A DNA stretch of 64,000 nt from Glaciihabitans sp. (lineage in GTDB: Bacteria > Actinomycetota > Actinomycetes > Actinomycetales > Microbacteriaceae), in NCBI GenBank assembly GCA_025464095.1, contig JAODMF010000020.1:124001-188000 (forward strand), written 5' to 3'. A model generated the notes under the pieces. It did not search any database. It was not told the DNA's origin and worked only from the letters and a program-made list of their open reading frames with translations. The position numbers and the translations under genes are program-made. Each line of letters opens with the position of its first letter. The stretch's first letter is position 1. This document shows positions 19,137-28,104 of this stretch, piece after piece.

Positions 19137-19427
19137 ATGACTCGATACCAGGTAGACAGTGAAGCGGTTCTGGCGGCGACCGGCGCGGTGCGCGCATCCA
19201 TTGGCCGCATCCAGACCGAGGTGAGCGGCCTGCAGGGGCAGCTCACCGGCCTCAACGACTCGTGGAGCGGACAGGCCGCCAGCGCGTTCCAGGCGGTCGC
19301 GGCCGACTGGCACACGACGCAGCTGCGGGTGGAGGAGTCGCTCTCCGCGATCAACCAGGCCCTCTCGCTGGCTGCACAGCAGTACGCCGACGCCGAGTCG
19401 AGCAACGCGCGGCTGTTCGCCCGCTAG
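19137..19427 (+). CDS. WXG100-family protein
   Basis: A 96-residue helical-hairpin protein with the central turn motif WSG (LNDSWSGQAASAFQ) and a C-terminal AAQQYADAESSNARLF, matching the ESAT-6/WXG100 family of type VII secretion substrates. No type VII secretion ATPase or partner WXG gene is in the window, so it is an orphan. TACGCT at 19124-19129 lies seven bases before the ATG (leaderless pattern). Downstream, 19430-19500 is a low-complexity CGACCG-rich stretch. Confidence 0.85.
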   Translation: MTRYQVDSEAVLAATGAVRASIGRIQTEVSGLQGQLTGLNDSWSGQAASAFQAVAADWHTTQLRVEESLSAINQALSLAAQQYADAESSNARLFAR

Positions 19428-19600
19428 CTGCGCCAGGGCGGTCGCGACCGACCGCTCGACCGCTCGACCGCCCATCCGTCCGTCCGTTCGCGCGACCGAC
19501 CGCTCCGCGCGAGGTGAACCGACCCTAGTTGTCGCTTTGGCGTCGCGATACCGACAACAAGAGTCGGGTGGCCATGGTCGGCGGGCTACTCAGAACCGTT

Positions 19601-19639
19601 AAACGCCGAAAGGCGGCCCCCTGAGGGACCGCCTTTCGG
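19601..19639 (-). terminator. groL terminator
   Basis: The perfect 11-bp stem CCGAAAGGCGG / CCGCCTTTCGG (19606-19616 and 19629-19639), read on the minus strand, is followed by CGTTTAAC. It lies 70 bases past the groL stop. Confidence 0.8.
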
Positions 19640-19709
19640 TTGAACTGGCAAGCGTGGACCGGTCTCGGCGAGCTCGACCGTTACGCTCAGGCGCTGGCGC
19701 GCCTTTGGA

Positions 19710-21401
<1,692 letters not shown>

Positions 21402-21428
21402 TTAGCACTCAACAGAGGGGAGTGCCAA
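21402..21428. promoter_or_regulatory. CIRCE operator 1 (HrcA site)
   Basis: TTAGCACTC, nine bases, then GAGTGCCAA: one mismatch from the CIRCE consensus TTAGCACTC-N9-GAGTGCTAA. It lies 64 bases upstream of the groL start, where HrcA would block transcription until heat shock. Confidence 0.92.
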
Positions 21429-21436
21429 AAAGTATT

Positions 21437-21463
21437 CTGGCACTCCCCTGTGCCGAGTGCAAG
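21437..21463. promoter_or_regulatory. CIRCE-like operator 2
   Basis: CTGGCACTC, nine bases, then GAGTGCAAG: a weaker copy of the same inverted repeat, starting eight bases after the first. Together they form a tandem HrcA operator with centres 35 bp apart. Confidence 0.7.
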
Positions 21464-21491
21464 GCGAGCCGCCCCTCGCCGAACAAACGAA

Positions 21492-21524
21492 AGAACGCCG
21501 TCCGCGAAATGCGAACGACGTTCT
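21492..21524 (-). terminator. cspA terminator
   Basis: The stem AGAACGCCGTCCGC / GCGAACGACGTTCT with loop GAAAT pairs fully if two G-U pairs are allowed. It lies 25 bases past the cspA stop on the minus strand and is followed by a T-rich stretch (TTCGTTTGTTCG). Confidence 0.7.
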
Positions 21525-21548
21525 GACGTCGGGATGAGCGGTGCGCGA

Positions 21549-21755
21549 CTACTGCGCCAGGCGCACCGACTCTGCCTGTGGGCCCTTTGCTCCGGTGCCG
21601 ACCTCAAAGCTGACCTGCTGGCCCTCCTCGAGCACCTTGTATCCACCCATGTCGATCGCGGAATAGTGGACGAAAACGTCCTGTCCTCCACCGTCGACGG
21701 TGATGAATCCATAGCCCTTTTCAGCGTTGAACCACTTGACGGTTCCGTTCGCCAT
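21549..21755 (-). CDS. cspA: Cold-shock protein CspA family
   Basis: A classic 68-residue cold-shock protein: [15 protein letters not shown] with RNP1 and DVFVHYSAI with RNP2. It acts as a nucleic-acid chaperone that melts RNA structure. Upstream, 21756-21993 holds no gene. Its first 200 bases are AT-richer than the surroundings and probably contain the promoter and a long 5' leader, as is usual for csp genes. Confidence 0.95.
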   Translation of the reverse strand: MANGTVKWFNAEKGYGFITVDGGGQDVFVHYSAIDMGGYKVLEEGQQVSFEVGTGAKGPQAESVRLAQ

Positions 21756-21993
21756 GTCCTACTCCCTGCTGTGTTCCCTACGGCGCACCGATGCAGCGGT
21801 GCTCCGGGTCAGAACGCACGGGCGCGCTCCCCATGAAGGTTCGGTGGCAGAGCGCGGGTGCGGTACCAAACAAAGCCGGTTGGGCGACCAATCCCAGATA
21901 TTAGCGGAGCAGACGGGAGCGAAAACAGAGGAATTTTGCAATTAAACAAATGCGTAACACAACCGCGTCAGGCGGCTCGCTGAGGATTAGCCG

Positions 21994-22563
21994 CTAATTT
22001 CCCGAGGCGTAGTCGGCGCCGAGCACCACGGTGATCTTCGTACCCTTGTAGACGTCGCTCTGAACAACCCTCGACAAACCGAGGGCCTGGGCGATTCCGA
22101 GGGCAACATCCTTGTCGGCGGTCGCACGGTAATAGACGGTCGTGTTCTTGAAGGTCGTCGTGTTGGATGCGGTGGTCGCGACGATCTTCCAGTGCGCCTT
22201 CTTGAGAACCGCTGCCGCTTTCGTCTCCAGGTTCTGCGTCGCAGTTCCGTTGAGCACCGTCACCGTGATCTTGCGCTTCTTCACCGAGGGCGCGTTGGCG
22301 TCGGTGGCCGGGACGGTAATCTGCGTCGGGCTCGAGGACGGCACGGGCGTCGCGGACTGGGCCGCAAACGGCCAGGCGATGTGGAACCCGGGGTCAACGC
22401 GCGAGAGGTAGTACAGCGTGCCGATGATGATCACGGCGGTTGCGAGCACCGCCCAGGCGAAAGCGATCCAACCCCCGCCGCGTGCGCGTGGTCCGCGGTG
22501 GGCGCCCACGCGCTCAAGGTCGTTCGGCAGGTCGTCGAACTGATCTTTGGGGTAGGTCGCCAT
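21994..22563 (-). CDS. LytR C-terminal-domain membrane protein
   Basis: This 189-residue protein has a charged cytosolic N-terminus, one TM helix (about 31-52), a Pro/Ser/Thr linker and an extracytoplasmic LytR_C domain (VTVLNGTATQNLETKAAAVL, then TTVYYRATADKDVALGIAQAL and ITVVLGAD). The domain is the accessory C-terminal module of LytR-CpsA-Psr cell-wall enzymes, here without the catalytic part. It follows the DUF3263 gene by four bases (one operon). Confidence 0.85.
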   Translation of the reverse strand: MATYPKDQFDDLPNDLERVGAHRGPRARGGGWIAFAWAVLATAVIIIGTLYYLSRVDPGFHIAWPFAAQSATPVPSSSPTQITVPATDANAPSVKKRKITVTVLNGTATQNLETKAAAVLKKAHWKIVATTASNTTTFKNTTVYYRATADKDVALGIAQALGLSRVVQSDVYKGTKITVVLGADYASGN

Positions 22564-22567
22564 GGCT

Positions 22568-22924
22568 TCAGTCGTTCGTTTCTTCGGAGGAGATGCGGGA
22601 AGATGACCCGCCGGGGCCGGAGCTTCTCAATGCTCGAGTGGCTCGAGCCTGCGTACGCGCGTCACGCGCTCGCTGCAGGCGCTTCACCAGCATCGGATCC
22701 GCACGCACCGCACCGGGTGAGTCGATCACTGCATTCAGCAATTGATAGTACCGGGCAGAGGAGAGGTCGAATTCCCGGGCGATTGCTTCTTCCTTCGCCC
22801 CGGCGTGACGCCACCACTGCCGCTCGAATTCGAGGATCCGCTGGTCGCGTTCGGACAGCGTGGAACCTCGCGGGTTCCGCTGTTCCGGCGCAGCCGACAT
22901 GCCCTCATCCTTCGTCGTCGCCAT
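22568..22924 (-). CDS. DUF3263 protein
   Basis: This 118-residue protein has the DUF3263 core LSERDQRILEFERQWWRHAGAKE and AIAREFDLSSARYYQLLN, a helix-turn-helix-like actinobacterial family of unknown function. The basic tail (LVKRLQRARDARTQARATRAL) could touch nucleic acid. ATG 22924 is chosen because the family core follows it closely. It forms an operon with the LytR_C gene. Confidence 0.85.
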   Translation of the reverse strand: MATTKDEGMSAAPEQRNPRGSTLSERDQRILEFERQWWRHAGAKEEAIAREFDLSSARYYQLLNAVIDSPGAVRADPMLVKRLQRARDARTQARATRALRSSGPGGSSSRISSEETND

Positions 22925-23002
22925 ACTAGGACTCCCCGGCTGGGCGAACACTGGTGCAACGCGGCACAAACGGTGATCGAGCAATGCCCAGATCACGACT
23001 GG

Positions 23003-23977
23003 CTACCGGGGGCGGATCCAGTCCAGCGAGCGGCCGTGCGCACCGGTCCAGGCCAGTGGACGCCCATCCATGCCCAGCGCGAACAATCCGGGCCGCGGCG
23101 GCTCGACGCCCTGCAGCGCATCCCGGACGCTCGGCACGATGCCGACGCCCTCGTTCGAGATCCACCGGGCGTCGAGGGAGGTCACTGTGTCGATGAATCG
23201 CGCGCGGTTCTCGGGGGTGAGGTAGACGATGGCTGCGGACGCGACGACCACGAGGGTGGCGTCGGCGGGAGCCTCGGCGGCGAGCCCGCGCAGGGCGGCC
23301 GTTGCGTCCCCGCGCACGATGCGCGGCGGATCCGCGCTGACGATGTCCATCGCCGCCCGGATGCGCGCGCGGCGCGCGTGCTGCTCGGGCCAGATGAGCG
23401 TCTCCAGCCAGAGCCGGTCATCCGCCACGGTGAGATCGAGCGGGTTCAGGTCGATGCCTGCTCGCCAGGTGATCTCGGGCACGGCATCCGGAATCGGCGG
23501 GTTGCCCGTCGTCGCGCACTCCAACAGCACGGTGCTCGGCCCCGCGGCCGGGTCGAGCCGGTGGCCGTCGTAGTCGTAGCTGTAGCGATCGGGGTAGAGG
23601 CAGAGGCCCGCGGATGCCCCGACCTCTAGCAGCGCCAGCGGCCCCGGCACGAGCGCGAGGGCCGGGAGCAACACCGCACATCGGCGCGGTTCGTTGGTCT
23701 GAGTCGCACGCACGAGTGCCTCCGCGCGAACGGCGTCCCAGTGATCGGCCAGCCAGTCTCGCCACGGGCCGTACGGTCCCTCAGGTGCGCCCAGCAAACG
23801 CGAGACGGCGAAGATGAGGTTGGGCTGCTGCTTGGGCCTGGGCAGTTCGGCGATCAGCGCGAGGATGCCAGCATCCGCTGCGACGCCCAGCGCCCACTCC
23901 TCGTAGATCGCCGACTCGCCGCGGGCCTCGTGTTCGGCGAAGCGGAGGTACCAGGCCGCGGTCGCCGGATCAGTCAC
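23003..23977 (-). CDS. DUF2332 protein
   Basis: A 324-residue protein of the DUF2332 family (AAWYLRFAEHEARGESAIYEEWALGVA, LLEVGASAGLCLYPDRYSYDY, IDLNPLDLTVADDRLWLETLIWPEQHARRARI). The VGASAGLCL segment resembles a nucleotide- or SAM-binding glycine loop, but no catalysis has been shown. The GTG start at 23977 overlaps the stop of the ElaA gene by eight bases, marking an operon. A much longer upstream extension in the same frame (to 24232) lies within elaA and is rejected. Confidence 0.85.
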   Translation of the reverse strand: MTDPATAAWYLRFAEHEARGESAIYEEWALGVAADAGILALIAELPRPKQQPNLIFAVSRLLGAPEGPYGPWRDWLADHWDAVRAEALVRATQTNEPRRCAVLLPALALVPGPLALLEVGASAGLCLYPDRYSYDYDGHRLDPAAGPSTVLLECATTGNPPIPDAVPEITWRAGIDLNPLDLTVADDRLWLETLIWPEQHARRARIRAAMDIVSADPPRIVRGDATAALRGLAAEAPADATLVVVASAAIVYLTPENRARFIDTVTSLDARWISNEGVGIVPSVRDALQGVEPPRPGLFALGMDGRPLAWTGAHGRSLDWIRPR

Positions 23978-24434
23978 CGGCAACGGCCCGGTACATCGAG
24001 ACGTGCGGCAAACCGGCCTCGTGGTACACCTCGCCGAATGGCTCGAAGCCGAACTTCTCGTACAGCGACGCGATGTATTCCTGGGCATGCAGGAGCAGCG
24101 GTCGGCTGCCGTAGTGCTCGATGGCTTCGCCGAGCAGCACCTGGGCCAGGCCCTCGCCGCGACGGTCGGACCGCACGACAACGCGACCGACGATGGTGCG
24201 GGCGTCCCGGTGTTGCGGCTCGGCATCCTCAATCACGCGCAGGTAGGCGGCGACCCCGAGGTCGTCGGCAATCCACAGGTGCCTGGTCGTCGACTCCTGG
24301 TCGCGGTTATCGAGTTCCTCCTCGTCGATCCGCTGCTCGACGAAGAACACGTCCGTTCGCAGCTTGAGGATCGCGTAGAGCTCTGTCGTTGTGAGTTCGC
24401 CCCACGGCTTCTGCACTACGGAACAATCGGGCAT
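23970..24434 (-). CDS. ElaA-like GNAT acetyltransferase
   Basis: A 154-residue protein with the ElaA pattern (ELTTTELYAILKLRTDVFFVEQ, then HLWIADD, VGRVVVRSDRRGEGLAQVLL with the acetyl-CoA loop R-R-G-E-G, and YEKFGFEPFGEVYHE). It should acetylate a small amine or protein N-terminus using acetyl-CoA; the substrate is unknown. It is divergent from msrB (56 bases between starts) and coupled to DUF2332. Confidence 0.9.
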   Translation of the reverse strand: MPDCSVVQKPWGELTTTELYAILKLRTDVFFVEQRIDEEELDNRDQESTTRHLWIADDLGVAAYLRVIEDAEPQHRDARTIVGRVVVRSDRRGEGLAQVLLGEAIEHYGSRPLLLHAQEYIASLYEKFGFEPFGEVYHEAGLPHVSMYRAVAGD

Positions 24435-24490
24435 GGGTGCGAGTTTAATCGTGTGAGCAACATCCGATCGCTTGTCCCAAGGAGGATCCA

Positions 24491-24889
24491 ATGGCATACC
24501 CCGTGACTAAGTCCGACGCCGAGTGGCGCGAGGAGCTCGAGCCCGACAAGTTCGCCGTGCTGCGGGAGGCCGCGACGGAGCGGCCATGGTCGGGTGCGCT
24601 GCTCGACGAGAAGCGGCCGGGCACCTACACCTGCGCGGCGTGCGGAGCGGAACTCTTCACCAGCGGCGCCAAGTTCGACTCCGGCAGCGGCTGGCCGAGC
24701 TTCTTCGAGGCCGTCAACCCGGATGCTGTCGAACTCAAGGTCGACAACTCGCTCGGCACCACACGCACAGAGGTGCTCTGCGCGGCCTGCGGTTCGCATC
24801 TCGGGCACCTGTTCGATGACGCGTACCAGACGCCAACCGGCGACCGGTACTGCATGAACTCGTTGTCCCTCGGGTTCGCTCCGGAGTGA
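24491..24889 (+). CDS. msrB: Peptide-methionine (R)-S-oxide reductase
   Basis: A 132-residue MsrB that reduces methionine-R-sulfoxide in proteins with thioredoxin as donor. Zinc ligands are Cys48/Cys51 and Cys97/Cys100 (two CAAC motifs), and the catalytic Cys121 sits in RYCMNSLSL. The substrate-site GSGWPSFF and HLGHLFDD are present. AAGGAGG precedes the ATG. The stop overlaps the nitroreductase start by four bases, so the two are co-translated. Confidence 0.96.
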   Translation: MAYPVTKSDAEWREELEPDKFAVLREAATERPWSGALLDEKRPGTYTCAACGAELFTSGAKFDSGSGWPSFFEAVNPDAVELKVDNSLGTTRTEVLCAACGSHLGHLFDDAYQTPTGDRYCMNSLSLGFAPE

Positions 24890-25431
24890 GCATCCTCGAT
24901 TCGGTCGCGAGCCGGCGGTCGCACCCGCGCGTGACCGCCGACGCTCCGACGCACGCGCAGCTGCTGCCTCTCGTCGAGGCGGCGGCGACCGTGGCGGATC
25001 ACGCGGCGCTGCGGCCGTGGCGCCTCATCGAACTGCGCGGGGCCTCGCGGGAACGCCTGGGCGACGCGTTCGTCGAGGCCAGCGGGCTGGATGATGAGAA
25101 CGCCCAGCGCCTGCGCGCCAAGCCGCTGCGGGCATCCCTTCTCATCGCCATCGTCGCCGTGCACCGCCCGAGCTTCAAAGTGACGGACTGGGAGCAGGAT
25201 GCTGCGGCGGCGGGAGTCGCGCACATCCTGAGCCTGCTGCTCAACGAGGCGGGCTGGGGCGTGATGTGGCGGACCGGCGGCCACACCCGCGCAGATGCTG
25301 TGCGGCGCGTGCACGATCTCGCCGACAACGAGCAGCTGCTGGGCTGGTTGTACGTGGGCGGGGTGACGGACGAGCCCAAGTCTGCCGCGCGCCTCGGGTT
25401 TGACGCCGAGGGTGTGCTGAGCGTTTTGTAG
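24886..25431 (+). CDS. Nitroreductase-family protein
   Basis: A 181-residue protein like the short actinobacterial nitroreductases: SRRSHPRVTADAP at the FMN-phosphate site, DHAALRPWRLIEL, and a late GWGVMWRTGG and LGWLYVGGV. Such enzymes use FMN and NAD(P)H to reduce nitro or quinone substrates. Its coupling to msrB suggests a redox or oxidative-stress role. The GTG start at 24886 overlaps the msrB stop. Confidence 0.85.
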   Translation: MSILDSVASRRSHPRVTADAPTHAQLLPLVEAAATVADHAALRPWRLIELRGASRERLGDAFVEASGLDDENAQRLRAKPLRASLLIAIVAVHRPSFKVTDWEQDAAAAGVAHILSLLLNEAGWGVMWRTGGHTRADAVRRVHDLADNEQLLGWLYVGGVTDEPKSAARLGFDAEGVLSVL

Positions 25432-25776
25432 CGGGGTGGTGTTGGGGTAGGGCGGGGCTGCGGGCTGGTATCGCGTGGGGCGTCGTGACCGTGGTGGCGG
25501 GAGAAACATGCACGTGGCGGGGGTTGTGGCGGCCGTCTGTACTGGCGGCGGGAGTTATGTCGTGATGGCGGGAGCCTGGGCTCCCGCCATCAGCACATAT
25601 CCCCCGCCGCTTTCGCCACAGCTCCCGCCATTGCACCGCAACTCCCGCCACCACCGCGTTCGCAGGGGTTCACCGCGTTCAACCGCGTTCGCAGTCTGGC
25701 GCCGTCGGGCTGCACCAGGCATCGAGCCGCAACTATGCCGCCACATCCCCCGCCGCCGCGCCGCATCCCCCGCCAC
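25432..25776. repeat. Repeat-rich intergenic region (GGCGGGAG cluster)
   Basis: There is no gene in these 345 bases between convergent genes. About ten copies of a GGCGGGAG/GGCGGGGG core occur: forward near 25495, 25515, 25545 and 25567, and inverted near 25580, 25601, 25622, 25641, 25746 and 25766. Most are followed by TTATG-, TTGTG- or ATGTG-like bases. A perfect 26-bp palindrome lies at 25565-25590. CCGCGTTCGCAG is also repeated near 25653 and 25683. Confidence 0.7.
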
Positions 25777-26751
25777 CTACGCCGAGGTACCCGCCCGCCG
25801 CCGCGGGATCGACGCGATGGCCACCGCGACCAGGGTGAGCGCGGTGCCGACGACGGTCGTCCAGGCGAGTCCGATCGTGTCGGCGGGGGCGACAATGTCG
25901 AGCAGAAGCGACATCAGCAGCTGGCCCGCGATCGCGCAGAGGCTCTGCAGCAGCACCCCGATGATCGGGGTCGCGATCGCGAATCCGGCGATGAAGACGC
26001 AGCCAAGAGCACCGCCGATGTACAGCCACGGCTCCGGCGGCAGCGACTTCGGCAGGCCGGCGATCACCGAGTGAACGATCGCAAAAACGACCAGCACTGC
26101 CGTGCCGCTCAGGAAGTTGAGGAACGTCGCCGTCAGCGCCGAATCCGCCAGCGTCTTCACCTGCCCGTTGACCGCCTGCTGCCAGCCGAGAAACAGTCCG
26201 ACGATGAACGGCATGAGCAGCATCCAGATGGGGACGCCGGTGCGCATCTGCGGAGCAACAGCGACTACAACGGCGACCAGGGCAAGCACCGTGCCAACCA
26301 AGCGACCGGGCGTAACCGGCTTAGCCGGAATGCGGCCGAGCCCGCGGGCGTCGATCGCGAGTCCGCTCAGCGTCTGACCCGCGACGACCGCGACGGTGAA
26401 CAGGGCGATTCCGAGGATCGCCGCAGTCAGCCCCTGCGACAGAACCAACAGGCCGCCAGCCGCTCCTCCACAGACGTACCACCAAGTCAGCTCCCGGGTG
26501 CGCACAGCGGTCGCAATCGTGCGGAGGCCGGCGCGGCCGCGCGGATTGAAAATCAGCACGATGCTCAGGATGACCAACCCCGACCCGAAGGAAATCACGG
26601 CCGCGATAAACCCGTCCCCCAACTCGTAGCCGAGTTGCCCGTTGATGCGTGACTGCAGCGCGACGAGGGCGCCGCAGAGCGTTGTGAACACGATCACGAG
26701 GGGAACGGCGGGTGCGGCGGTGCGCGTGCGATTGGCTGTTGGAGAACTCAT
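25777..26751 (-). CDS. DMT-superfamily (YdcZ/DUF606) permease
   Basis: A 324-residue membrane protein with about ten helices arranged as two YdcZ-like halves (LQSRINGQLGYELGDGFIAAVISFGSG in the first, WQQAVNGQVKTLADSALTATFLNFLSG in the second). The paired NGQ...ATFxNFxxG pattern shows the internal duplication. Substrates of this drug/metabolite branch are unknown. ATG 26751 is taken because upstream residues read as non-membrane shadow sequence. Its promoter region adjoins tRNA-Thr. Confidence 0.88.
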   Translation of the reverse strand: MSSPTANRTRTAAPAVPLVIVFTTLCGALVALQSRINGQLGYELGDGFIAAVISFGSGLVILSIVLIFNPRGRAGLRTIATAVRTRELTWWYVCGGAAGGLLVLSQGLTAAILGIALFTVAVVAGQTLSGLAIDARGLGRIPAKPVTPGRLVGTVLALVAVVVAVAPQMRTGVPIWMLLMPFIVGLFLGWQQAVNGQVKTLADSALTATFLNFLSGTAVLVVFAIVHSVIAGLPKSLPPEPWLYIGGALGCVFIAGFAIATPIIGVLLQSLCAIAGQLLMSLLLDIVAPADTIGLAWTTVVGTALTLVAVAIASIPRRRAGTSA

Positions 26752-26807
26752 CGCCTCAACGCTAGCGGGACTGGCGCGCGCCGCCGCGCAGGTATTATTG
26801 GCCGGTC

Positions 26808-26881
26808 GCCTCCATAGCTCAGTTGGCCAGAGCACCGCTCTTGTAAAGCGGGGGTCGTCGGTTCGAATCCGACTGGGGGCT
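26808..26881 (+). tRNA. tRNA-Thr(UGU)
   Basis: A cloverleaf with acceptor GCCTCCA / TGGGGGC, D arm GCTC...GAGC, anticodon loop CTTGTAA with anticodon TGT, and T arm GTCGG TTCGAAT CCGAC. CCA is not encoded. Bases 26840 onward recur exactly at 31533, so this gene is the integration target of the island to its right, and its function is kept by the element's copy. Confidence 0.95.
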
Positions 26882-26882
26882 C
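26840..26882 (+). repeat. attL of the tRNA-Thr island
   Basis: The left 43-bp att copy, starting in the anticodon loop and ending one base past the tRNA. It also encodes the last codons of the integrase on the minus strand. Confidence 0.93.
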
Positions 26883-26951
26883 CCTAGGAATCCCAGATCA
26901 GCTGCTTGTTTCGCTGCTCTTGATGCTACGGCGCGAACGCTATCGCGCCGC

Positions 26952-26971
26952 TTTGCCCGCAATTTGCCCAC
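26952..26971. repeat. Paired TTTGCCC motif inside the integrase gene
   Basis: TTTGCCCGC and TTTGCCCAC, 11 bp apart, lie 71 bp beyond the 3' end of tRNA-Thr. The mirror pair near tRNA-Arg (6459-6478) has identical spacing and distance. It could be a recombination accessory site shared by related integrases, or conserved integrase coding sequence (VGKLRAK). Confidence 0.45.
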
Positions 26972-28104
26972 ACTCAGAGGTGCCGCAGTGGCATTCAAAG
27001 CGACCGCAACGCTGTCCAGGTCTTCGTCGAAGGGGTCGCTGTAGGTGTCGAGAGTTTCCTTTGCGGAGCTGTGCCCGAGCATCCGCTGTAGGGCTTTGAC
27101 GTTCGCGCCGGCCGATACCGCAAGGCTCGCGCACGTGTGTCGAAGCTCGTGCGGAGTCAGCCCGGGGATGCCGATGGTCGCTGCAGCATCGTCGAACCAC
27201 CCGCGGCGGAACGTGCGATTGCGCAGGACCGCGCCGGACTTGGAGCTCACGAAGACATGGTCGGTGGGCTTCTTGCCTTCAATGTGGATGGAGAGCTGCT
27301 CGAGGATGAACTCCGGAACGGGAATCGACCGCTCCTCGTAGTCCTTCGTCGTCGACTCCTGCAGGTAGCCATTCACTTCGACCATCGTGCTGTGCACGTC
27401 AAGACGACCTCGAACGAGATCAACGTCACGTACGCGAAGCCCGGAGAGTTCACCCCACCGCAGCCCGGTGTAGGCGAGCACGAGAACAAGAAGGCCGAAA
27501 CCTTCTCCCGCGGGCTTGGCATCGATGGCTTCTGCAAGCGCAACGACTTGTTCGTGCGGGAGGAACTTCTTGCGAGTCTTGATCTGCTTGGGCAGCTTCA
27601 GCCGCGCTGCTGGGTTGGCCGGAAGTCGTCCATCGTCGACTGCCAGCTGGAGTACCGCGGATAGGACATTGACGATCTTGCGCACCGAGCCAGGGCTCTG
27701 CGTTGCCCTCAGCTTGGACGCCCACTGCTGCGCCTGCAGCCTCGAGAAGTCAGCGAGGGCGGGGTGTCCGACCGTCGGGATGATGTGGATGCGCACGACG
27801 CCCTTAACTCGATCGAGCGTCGATGCTCGCAGGTCGAATCGGCTCTCGACCCATGACGTCATCCACTGGGCGATAGTGACTCGCGCGCGGCTCGGGTCGA
27901 TGTATCGGCCAGTGTTCTTCGCCACTTCGACTGAGGTCCGGAAGTGTTCTGCGTTCGCTTAGTTCTGAACCTACGCTTGTCAGCCTGGCTGTGGTCGGGC
28001 TTGCGATAGCGCACGCGGTACCGTCGTCCGCCCATCGTTTCGTACGGAGTGACGCTACCCACGTGGTTTTCCGATCGATCTCATGACGTCAGTACAACTC
28101 TCAC

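Larger units (their letters stand above)
26819..28062 (-). pseudogene. Tyrosine-recombinase integrase, frameshifted near its N-terminus
   Basis: The catalytic domain is complete: Arg in TGLRWGEL, HELRH, the LGHSSAKETLDTYSD block with the nucleophile Tyr, and a core-binding domain (TIAQWMTSWVES). The C-terminus crosses the tRNA (SDSNRRPPLYKSGALAN). The N-terminal arm-binding part is split: GGRRYRVRYRKPD to RRFRTK is read from 28062, but the rest (AEHFRTSVEVAKNTGRY) is one base out of frame, with a TAA just before it; the break is near 27955. A GTG at 27925 could start a protein lacking the arm-binding domain. Such a protein could not pair arm and core sites normally. Confidence 0.8.
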
